Shown in pieces: positions 55,815 to 64,000 of a stretch of 64,000 nt of DNA; positions within the stretch are counted from its first letter, which is position 1, and every line of letters begins with the position of its first letter. The notes beneath the pieces were generated by a model. It saw nothing but the letters and a program-made list of their open reading frames with translations, had not been told where the DNA came from and made no database searches. A program made the translations under genes and the position numbers. This DNA comes from Ctenosaura bakeri (taxonomy: Eukaryota > Chordata > Lepidosauria > Squamata > Iguanidae), in assembly GCA_948474755.1 (NCBI GenBank), contig CAOLHI010000025.1:586001-650000 (forward strand), read 5' to 3'.

Positions 55815-56020
55815 TTCTAAGACAATGCTTGGCAAGGTAGAAGGCAATGGGGAAAAAAGGAAGAGTGCATTACAGCTAGATAGACTGAACCAAGGAAGCC
55901 GCAGCCCTGAGTGTGCAAAACCCAAGCAGGGCCATTTATAACAGGCTGAACTTGGAGGTTTTCATATATAGGATTGCCATAAGTTGAAGTCAGCTTGACA
56001 GCACTTAACAAAAACATCAG
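55815..56020 (+). mobile_element. SINE with Sauria/Bov-B-like tail (sense)
   Basis: GATAGACTGAACCAAGGAAG, AGCAGGGCCATTTATAACAG, GGATTGCCATAAGTTGAAGT and CAGCTTGACAGCACTTAACA. The tail matches the Sauria/Bov-B type, but the body differs from the other Sauria copies here. Confidence 0.7.
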
Positions 56021-56176
56021 CAGAAACAACAAAGCTACTGTACCCCCTCCTAATGATTTTTAGTCAAGGAGACAGGTTTGTGCAGAAAAATGGTACCACT
56101 GGAAATGTTCATTGCTATTGCTTTCGTATCAAGGTACTGAATGGAGTCTGTTCTCAGAGACATATCTACTATTCAG

Positions 56177-56215
56177 TTTGTTTGTTTGTTTGTTTGTTTG
56201 TTTGTTTGTTTGTTT
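56177..56215. repeat. (TTTG)n microsatellite
   Basis: Nearly ten perfect TTTG units. Confidence 0.97.
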
Positions 56216-57971
56216 AAAAAAAACTCAAGTTCAAGTCCTGCAGTATATGAGACCATGTAATTAACAAATTATGCTGCCTGTTCTTGTTAGACATGAAGAG
56301 CTTTTTATGTTCTATCATTGTGTGAAAATGTTTTATGTGTCGAAACGAGATATAATGCAATTTTTCTTCAAACTCCCCCCAATTTTTTGTTACAGTACAA
56401 TCTTTTGCTAAGTTTGAACTTGCTTGATAAATATTTTTTTGTGTGAATTTCAAGGAGGATCTCGGTGGAATCTCGGTGTGCCAAGGACAGTGGTTCAAAT
56501 AGGAGTTGTTATGTTCCTCTTAGGGAGTTTACCAGCTTACAGATCTAAAGATCTTAAAGGCAGCAGTCTGCCTAGCCTCATCCAGCTAATCTATTGCTAT
56601 ATTTAGAACTAACTTAAAACACTGGAGCAGATAAAAAGATAATTGCTGTAAAACTCAGAAAAGGCTTTGCTACCATTTTTTCTGTTTGGACAGACAGTGG
56701 CTTTCTAGACATAATTTGTGTGGTTTTTCAGAAATTTGGTTGTTCAAACTCACAACCAAATGGTAGATTTTATAGTATTTGCAGCATTAAGAACGCTAGA
56801 TTGATGGCAAGAGCCTCATGCTTAAGCTTTGAAAGACACGCATTAGGAGGGGTTAATGAAGCAGGTTGAGTTCAAATAGTAACAAGGGAAGTCTGCTCAA
56901 GAGAGGTGCCATCAACTCTGATCAGACATTTTTGCTGTCCAAAAGCTGGGGCCTCAACTAGAGAGCAAAGACCTCTGCCTTCTGAGACTTAGGAAGAGAA
57001 ACTTGGAAAGAGCTTTGCCTTTCCCTCTTTAGTTTCCTCTTCAGAAATATCCCTAGCTTCTCTCCTTCAGTTTTATGAAATGACCAGATAATCACCACAC
57101 CAACTCAAAACAGGCAAGAATTATGATAAATCTAATAAAAATAAATGTACTCTTCTAAGCAGCAACATTAGTCACATAACACTTGCCTGCAGGGATCAGC
57201 TTAGATGTTCAGAAAAAGAAGTTGTTTTTTCCTTAGCATACTGTTGAGTTTGAGATTTCTGTATATACGAATAGGAGGATGCTGATCCTCAAATCTCATG
57301 TGAACCTGGACATACCTCTAGGAGAAAATCTGATCACTCATGATTGCCATACACTTCTTGTAGAAAGACTGTTCCAGAAGCTGTGTGAGTCAAGAACCTT
57401 TGGTGAGAAATTTCAGAGTGTCTTATTTTCCCGCTTGGCAGTGAATTCCAAATACTTTTCTGTCAGGGATTTCCATTATGTGAGGTATAAGCCTCTGGAT
57501 AATGGAAAAACTATAATGGTGTTTAAAAAAAACAAAACGTACAGAGCTCTATTCTTAGCCATACTTGGCTACAGTAAATCTGGGGGTACCTGATCAGTAC
57601 TGAAGGTTCACATCAGAAACACATTATCAGGTGGAAAAGCTGCAATTGGTATCTGTTAGCGGTACCGTATTTTAATGAACAAGTGTTGGAACAAAATAAA
57701 ATAAGGTTGTGAGGTTTGTTAACACCTTACTCTGAAACTGTTCTGTGTTAGCTCTTTCAGAGGAATTCTTTATGACTTCAAAGGCATGAACTTAGAAATG
57801 GTGAAAGCGTAACATGTTAACATGTTTCTTCTGAATTTTTTATATCTTTGGACATAACATCAATTCTTACCAGCCCCAAGCAGACTGGTCTGGTCAAGGG
57901 CAATGGGAACCCGACAGCATCTGGAGGACAGCTTGTTCCCTACTTCTGTTTTAAACAAAATTGATCTTCAT
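56216..57971. other. Intron 3 stretch, unassigned
   Basis: No gene recognised. A 104-codon frame at 57279-57593 has no recognisable family. Confidence 0.4.
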
Positions 57972-58438
57972 CAGGAGTGGGCAACTGTGGTAGACTAGGG
58001 AGCCGAATTAGCCCGCAGGAGACCTTGGACGTCCACCCATTGCATCTGAACAAAAAATGCCTGCAAATAAGTTCTAGGGGACACGAGGGCATTTTACCAT
58101 ATTTTGGAGCCTCCTTGGGCCATTTTAGAGGCCTTTTTTTAACAACAGGAAGTGATCCAGAGTCACTTTCTGTTCACTTTCTAATTTACAAAAGGGCCTG
58201 TGCTGGGCCTACAAAATATGGTAGAAATGTAACCCATACTCCCTAGATGACATTTTGGGGCAAAAGAAAATAATTTTCATTTTGAAAAATTTTGCAAAAA
58301 CTGTTCGTAATCACGGGTCTCGAAAGGTAGTAGGGGGAACTTCCATGCCCCCAGAATTTGGGGGTTTTGGGAACTTTTTTAAAGAAACAGCCCTTGGAGC
58401 CACATGTGGCCCGTGGGCCACATTTTGCCCATTTCCTG
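57972..58438. mobile_element. hAT-type non-autonomous transposon
   Basis: The left end CAGGAGTGGGCAACTGTGG and the right end, reverse-complemented CAGGAAATGGGCAAAATGTGG, are hAT-like. The subterminal GCCACATGTGGCCCGTGGGC is a palindromic hAT hallmark. The flanking 8-mers agree only in part. A 139-codon frame on the minus strand runs out of it and is not a gene. Confidence 0.65.
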
Positions 58439-59281
58439 ATTTCACTTATTGCAATAAAGTATCTATGATGTGCTGAGCGTTTTGCAGAAATCATGTTATC
58501 TGAGAGAAGAAGAGAAAAGCAGCAAGCCGAAGATGTTCGCCGGAGGGCTCCTTGTGATGAATTTTGGCCCGTTTTCTTTGACTTAGAGGGCTGTATAAAG
58601 TGGTCTTGTAGGGAGAGTGCAGCCCATGAGCTACCAGTTGCCCATCTTTCCACTCCAGACAAATTTCTGCTTGAGGCAGATGATTAAAGAATTGCCTGCG
58701 CTGTCGCAAAGGCATGCCTCCAGGGTGTTGTGCAAGGTTGAGGTTTTCTTTAGCGGAGGGGGAAAAGGTTGGCCGGATTGAAGTAATACATGTCATAGAG
58801 ACTCAGGCATATTCGTGCCTTTTTGTTTTTCACATTGCTGAACTGGGGTTGTCAACCAGTTGTGGCACAGCACAACAAGCCACTGCCTATGGTGAAAAGC
58901 TTGGTTTTGCTCTATTAACCACATCTGCCAAAGGCAGGAGCTTGGATGCTGAGCAACGCTATATTGCAAACATGTCAGTTTAGATCATTGGAAGTGCCTG
59001 TTTCTGAGATTTACATATTTGGTGGGGAGAGACACTTGCAAGCTTTAATTCTTAACATCATATTTGCATAAGGGATCAGATCCTTTTTCTTAAGGCAAGC
59101 ATGAAACAGTAGCTGTTCATTTCCATCCTATTTAGGAGAATAGGAAAGACATTTGACAAAAGTGCAATTAACAAGCTCTGGATCTCCCTAGTGAGGGAGG
59201 ATAGGCTGTTCCCTTCCCAGTTCTTTCTTTCTTTTGTCATAGAGTGAATGTTTTTTTAAAAAAATGAGGCAAATTTTTAAC
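58439..59281. other. Intron 3 stretch, unassigned
   Basis: No gene or clear repeat. Confidence 0.4.
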
Positions 59282-59487
59282 CAGAGGCACTGTAATGTGG
59301 TTGCCTGAGTATTGAACTAGAACTCCAAGAGACTCATCGTGGAAACTCACTAGGTGATCTTGAGGAAGTCACACTCTCCCAGCCTTAGGGGAAGACAACA
59401 GCAAACCTCCTCTGAATAAATCTTGTCAAGAAGACCCATTAATTGGGTCACCATAAAATGGAGTTGACTTGAAGATACGTAACAAGA
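59282..59487 (+). mobile_element. Sauria-type SINE (sense)
   Basis: GGCACTGTAATGTGGTTGCC head, GGTGATCTTGAGGAAGTCAC, CAGCAAACCTCCTCTGAATA, then GGGTCACCATAAAATGGAGT and TGACTTGAAGATACGTAACA. Confidence 0.9.
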
Positions 59488-59569
59488 AAAGACTTTTGGC
59501 AATTGACTGGATGCTGAGAGGTGGGGCTTTTTACCAGCTGGGAGATGTACTTTTCTTAGATGTGTTTTT

Positions 59570-59733
59570 TAAATTATGCATTTAGTTGATTTAAATTAGG
59601 CATTAAAATTGTTTTTTAATTGTTTTTAGTAGTGGATCTGGTCTTCCCTATGTAATATTTCTCCAAGCTATCTTGAGTGCCATTTTTGAGTGGAAGGAGC
59701 AATATAAATCCAATAAAATAAATATATAAATAG
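59570..59733 (+). repeat. L2-like LINE/SINE 3' tail
   Basis: CTATCTTGAGTGCCATTTTT then GAGTGGAAGGAGCAATATAA and ATCCAATAAAATAAATA, a typical reptile LINE 3' end. Confidence 0.6.
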
Positions 59734-59867
59734 TAATCTCCTCTTTTCATTTTAATAATTCTGATTCAAAGCAGTCTTTTTTCTCTTTCAGTATTACTAT
59801 ACAGGCAGGACCATATGAAAACCAGCTGCAAGTCTTTAAGGTGTATATAGAAAAAAAAAATTAATGC

Positions 59868-60490
59868 CATATATGCTTGTGTATAAGTTGACCTCATGTA
59901 TATGTTGAGGGCAGATTTTGAGTCCAAAATTATGGATTTTGATATCAACCGTGGATAAATCGAAGGTCATTCCACAGAAAGGGGAAAGAGCCAGCTGCGC
60001 CTGGCTGCCGCCACACCGCCATTGTCTTACCCAGGCCTTTTGCCACTCAGAGAAGGGGATGGTTCTTTTTTTGATAAAAGTCAACGTACACTATTAACTC
60101 TTTTTGAAAAAGGAACCATCCCTTTTTCTGGGTCCAATGATGAAAGGCAAGAGCTTCGTCCATTCCAGGAGAACCTGAAAGAAGCACCAACCGTCTCTAC
60201 TCTCTCAGTGCTCCTTTGAAGAGAAGCACCAAACAAGCACTGCCATTTTCCCACCCAGACATTCAGAAAGGGTGGAAGCAGCGCCTCTGTGGAGAGAGTA
60301 GAGGGGGTTCATACTTCTTTAGGATCTCCTGGGATAGGCTGAGCTCTCCCTTTTGCCATTCAACTCAAAGAAGGGGGTGGTTCCCTTTTTTAATAAGAGT
60401 TAAGATTCAGTACATACCTTGGCCCATGGATAAGTTTACCCAGGTTTTTTGGGTCGATTTTTTGAATAAAATTTTTAGACTTATACAGTA
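59868..60490. mobile_element. DNA transposon with GTATAAGT-type inverted ends
   Basis: The left part TGTGTATAAGTTGACCTCAT then GTATATGTTGAGGGCAG mirrors the right part GGCCCATGGATAAGTTTACC then CAGGTTTTTTGGGTCGATTT and CTTATACAGTA in reverse-complement style. This family occurs widely in sauropsids. I do not assign a superfamily. Confidence 0.55.
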
Positions 60491-62499
60491 TTTGTTTTTC
60501 TTGTTGCTGTAAGCAAAAATGAACAAAATCTAGGATACGGTTGAGATAATTCAGTAAAGAAGCTAATACTATAGCGGAGCCGGAATCCAACTCCTAACTA
60601 CATTGAAGAAAATAAGGGGAAGTTAGCCTTTATAGAGCTCATAATCATGATTTTAAAAATCAGAAGGTGGTTACTGGGCTGTGCTTATCAGATTGGCCAC
60701 CACCCTCTTCATGTGCTCTCAGAACTTAAAATAACGAGGTGGCTGTCCTTTCATTGCATCTGTTAGAGAAGCCAATAAAACATTAATTTCCCTTTGGAGA
60801 CGTGCTGCACTCTTATCTGTGTCTATCTGGACAACTAAAAGAAGGTACTCTCCATCCAGGAACCCCGTCATTGCAGCTTTTAATGCTGCTCTTCTTTCTC
60901 CAACCTGCCTTTTTGCTCAGAAGTACTACTGAAATTTAGAATATAATCGTGGCAAAGTATAATGAATTGAGTGATGCCAAAATGGAGGCCCTGAAGCATC
61001 AATAATACGCCCTCTGGGCATGTGCTAATGTGAACTAGTATAATTATAATTAACAATATACAGATTCTCGGTTTTATCATGCTTGCTACCATGTCTGCTC
61101 AAACAGGTTTTTGTTGGGTTTCAGAAATCTGTGAGAACTGTTTGCCCACAACAGCAAATACTGACCTAGCCTGAAATAATATAATGGGAACAAGTCAATC
61201 TGACAATATTTGGCCTTTCGTGTCCTACACTGAAATTGTCCCACAGAATGTTATCTCAAACCAGCCAAGGTATTGTTTGTCTTAAGTCTGTTCAGCCACT
61301 GGTAGTGTATTGATCTTCAAAAATGGTTTATCTGTTTGGGAGGATCAGTTCAGGTGGTTTCTTTGGAATTTTGTCTCTACCCATCTTCTCTAGCTGTGTC
61401 TCCTTATGATGTTTTTTTTTTAAGTATTAACATTATTATATATACTGTGCACTGTGTTGCTGAGAATGCCAAACTTAAAATTTTCCAAAAGAGGTTGGTG
61501 AACAAACACCAATGTAGTACAATGATGGCTTTATTATACTTCCTTTCAAATTGATCTGCACACATCCTCCGTCTTGCTTCTTACTGAATGTGTCTCTTAC
61601 AGGTTTGGTGTTACTAAAATAAATGGTTAAATATTAGTGCCTCTGTTGCTATTAAACATCTTTGTGATAAAATTTGAATGGAAGCAGGTGTAGGTGGCTT
61701 TGGATATTATGAGAGTCATCTGCAAAAGCATGCTTGTTCTTCTTGGTTGTTGTTGGGTTTTTTGTTTTGTTTTTTGGTACTTTCGTTAGAAGGATCAGCT
61801 GAAGCAGGAAAGATGCTCAAAGCTGATGCACCAACTGAATGTGCCCAAGTTGGAGGCTTGTGTTGCTCCTCACTTCTAAATTTCCGCATTCTTTGTGCAT
61901 TACAATGGAATTAAGAGACACAAAGCATTTGCTTTGTGGCACCCTTTGCTACATTGCATCGTAATCTATAAATCAGTTGGTCTGCTTGACTTGTTACATT
62001 TTCTCTAAAAATATGTCATTCTGAAGAGCTAAATTATGTCAACTTAAGCACTGTGGAATGTGTATCAGCATCACAAACATATCATCGCTTTGTGGCCACT
62101 TTTACTAGTCACATTTAGAGCTGGATCACACTTTCATCAGCAAGGGATCTGATTCATATGCTATAAAGTATGTGTATGTATATTTTTACCTGATATACAT
62201 GTTTATACAACCTTTTCGGAGAAGAGAACATCGCTGAGTAAGGGCTATATGTTGGATATATACTTACAGTGCCTGCATTAAACTTTTTTTGTGTTTTTGT
62301 ATGAGTGTATATTCCTGTTCGCATACAGTTGTAATATTTCTCACTTAAGGAATTTGCTCACTGCTCATTGTGCCTAGGTTGTGCTCTGATTGAGAACCCC
62401 TCTTCCTCCAGCTATCAGCTGGGCCATCAGAGGGAAGGGAACACATTGGCCCTTCAGTTTGCCATCTCTATTACCTGCTGAATTGCCATCAGAAAAGCC
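60491..62499. other. Intron 3 stretch, unassigned
   Basis: About 2 kb with no recognised gene or mobile element. Confidence 0.4.
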
Positions 62500-62668
62500 A
62501 ATGTTGTGTAATGGTTTGAGGACTGTGATTCTGGAGATTATCCCACTCAGCCTTGGAGTCCCACCAGGTAACCTTGGGCAAGTGACACTCAAAAAGCCAA
62601 CCCCTTCTGAAAGAAATCTTTCCAAGGAAAACCCCTTAAAGATTGTTTGAAAGCACACAACAACAATG
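62500..62668 (+). mobile_element. Sauria-type SINE (sense), diverged
   Basis: AATGTTGTGTAATGGTTTGA, CAGGTAACCTTGGGCAAGTG, CCCCTTCTGAAAGAAATCTT and TTGAAAGCACACAACAACAA. The middle is shortened. Confidence 0.85.
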
Positions 62669-63433
62669 CAGATATGATGGACTTGGGAGAACGGAGGGGT
62701 GGCCTTTAAACCTAGGACTAGGAAATGTTATAGCCCCAGGCATGGAGTGTTCACCAGTGGTCCCTCTTCATCCTAGAGAGAAGTGACCACTTGGGTGCCA
62801 CAGAGGGCTCGCCTCAGCCCATTATTGTTCAAGATCTTTAAAATCAACTTGAGTGGTGGAGTATTGTCTCAAAAAACAAGGTTCTGTGCAAAAAAATAAA
62901 TAAAGGTTTTTCTCCACAAAATAATTCCGCTGCAATACTTTGTAATGTTTGAATAACAGCAGAAAATTACACAAAATTCTCTCTGGTCTGTTATTCCTCC
63001 GAATAGGATTTCCTAAATATTGGGAAACCACTTTTCATACTGGAAAAGAAGAATCATAAATATTCTTTTTCACCCATTTCCATTGCCTTCAAAGGCTTTG
63101 TAATCCCAGACAGACTGAAGGAGCTGCATCCTCTCCCTGAAACCTACTTGGCGTATATCTTCCTTTCCTTTTTATGTAATTCCTCTCAAGATGGTTGAAA
63201 AGGTCTAATTGATTTTGTATTCTAATAGTAACAGCTCCCCCAGAAGAAAAACTATTTTCAATAAATTCTAAATGTCTAGATACTGTAATACTTTCAAAAA
63301 TGTGATACTGTTGGTTGTAGCAAAGTTCTAATAATGCCGTGGTGGGCTTGGGGGTTTAGTTACCCTTTGCATTTTAACCCTTTCTCTGAGAATTGGTTTT
63401 GTTGATGAAGGTGAAGTACTCAAGTTCAGGGGC
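62669..63433. other. Intron 3 stretch, unassigned
   Basis: No gene or clear repeat. Confidence 0.4.
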
Positions 63434-63607
63434 CATTTCCGCACTAGCCTGTTATAGCGCGATGATTCCACTTTCAACATCCTCTGGAATCCTGGGGTTT
63501 GCAGTTTCGGGAGGGGCCGGATGGCCCCTCCCAAAACTGCAAACCCCAGGATTCCAGAGGATGTTGAAAGTGGAATCATCGCGCTATAACAGGCTAGTGC
63601 GGAAATG
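63434..63607. mobile_element. Near-perfect 85-bp-arm palindromic DNA transposon
   Basis: The arms 63434-63518 and 63523-63607 are reverse complements at 84 of 85 positions, separated by GGAT. The arm starts CATTTCCGCACTAGCCTGTT then ATAGCGCGATGATTCC. CpG sites are largely intact. It is probably a foldback non-autonomous transposon. The exact ends and target duplication could not be fixed. Confidence 0.85.
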
Positions 63608-64000
63608 TCCAGGATGTCTCTAATGTGATTTCCAGCTTCTCCTTTAAGCAGCCGTCATGCTTAACATGTTTGATAGTAATTAGCTCTAGCAGTACAGCTT
63701 TGAAATTGCAAAGGAGTGTTTCTAATTGCCACAGAGCTTGAATAAATCGTTTGTTTGAAACTGTGATCATAAAGATATTGGTGAATCAACATTTGAGCAC
63801 AAATTAGTTATGTGGGTCAGTGGTTCTGTGCCCAGTTGCCTGCTCCTAGTCCTGTAAATACACTTCAGTTCTTTCTGTTTTTATTCATTCGACAGTAACA
63901 AAACATGCTAGGTGGAAGCAAAAGATAGCTCATTGGTTCCCTTCTAGGCCTCTTCCTTAGGGAGGACCCCTCTCAGTGGGCTGCCGTGGAACAGACCACA
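63608..64000. other. Intron 3 stretch to window edge
   Basis: No gene or clear repeat. Confidence 0.4.

Larger units (their letters stand above)
52931..64000 (+). other. NLK: NLK intron 3 (5' part)
   Basis: At least 11.07 kb of intron follows exon 3. I found no exon 4 in any plus-strand frame (expected to begin with Tyr-Val-Val-Thr-Glu-Leu), so the intron continues past the window. It contains a DIRS-type remnant, inverted repeats, SINEs, a hAT element and a long hairpin, listed separately. Confidence 0.85.

Noticed and set aside
16621..56215. CRISPR-like arrays or other bacterial repeat systems
   Set aside because: The tandem repeats are dinucleotide and tetranucleotide microsatellites and two-copy duplications in a vertebrate intron. 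There are no spacer-repeat arrays.
58243..58662. 139-codon minus-strand open frame
   Set aside because: It overlaps the end of a hAT element and has opposing frames. No domain is visible.

Overview
This is a vertebrate window and almost certainly squamate (lizard or snake) nuclear DNA. Two protein-coding pieces are convincing. Both belong to NLK (nemo-like kinase, a MAPK-family serine/threonine kinase) on the plus strand: exon 2 at 46062-46191 and exon 3 at 52875-52930. The rest is intron: the 3' part of intron 1 (1-46061), all of intron 2 (46192-52874) and the start of intron 3 (52931-64000). The squamate assignment rests on the repeats: Sauria-type tRNA-derived SINEs with a Bov-B-like tail, an ACA-type SINE, 5S rRNA-derived SINEs, and CR1, L2, Penelope-like and DIRS-like retroelements. 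The species cannot be named from the sequence.

Layout. Positions 1-16 kb hold a TA-flanked Tigger-like element, long stretches with no recognised repeat, CR1 3' ends, a small hAT and Sauria SINEs. Positions 16-26 kb hold a cluster of 5S-derived and Sauria SINEs, a Penelope-like remnant encoding a GIY-YIG motif, a hAT with a perfect 8-bp target duplication, a 61-bp tandem duplication, another CR1 and another Tigger-like element. Positions 28-34 kb hold an L2 reverse-transcriptase remnant split by foreign sequence, and several CR1 3' ends. Positions 37.3-40.35 kb hold one antisense CR1-type LINE carrying three younger insertions. Positions 40.6-44.5 kb are mostly free of recognised repeats and include a candidate conserved noncoding segment. 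Exon 2 follows at 46.06 kb, with an ACA-type SINE only 175 bases downstream. Intron 2 carries LINE-like remnants and a 700-bp CR1. After exon 3, intron 3 carries a DIRS-type tyrosine recombinase remnant, a pair of perfect 21-bp inverted repeats, more SINEs, a hAT and an 85-bp-arm hairpin near the right edge.

The most interesting biology is at the exon 3 boundary. The donor reads GTATCCTAT, a near-match to the minor (U12) spliceosome donor, at the position where MAPK relatives carry U12 introns. An in-frame stop, an AATAAA hexamer and a strong ordinary U2-type donor (AAG|GTAGGT) all lie within the next 31 bases. Splicing choice here could therefore switch between full kinase and a truncated product. 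No bacterial-type system, CRISPR array, rRNA or tRNA gene is present. Most long open frames are chance frames or lie in repeats.
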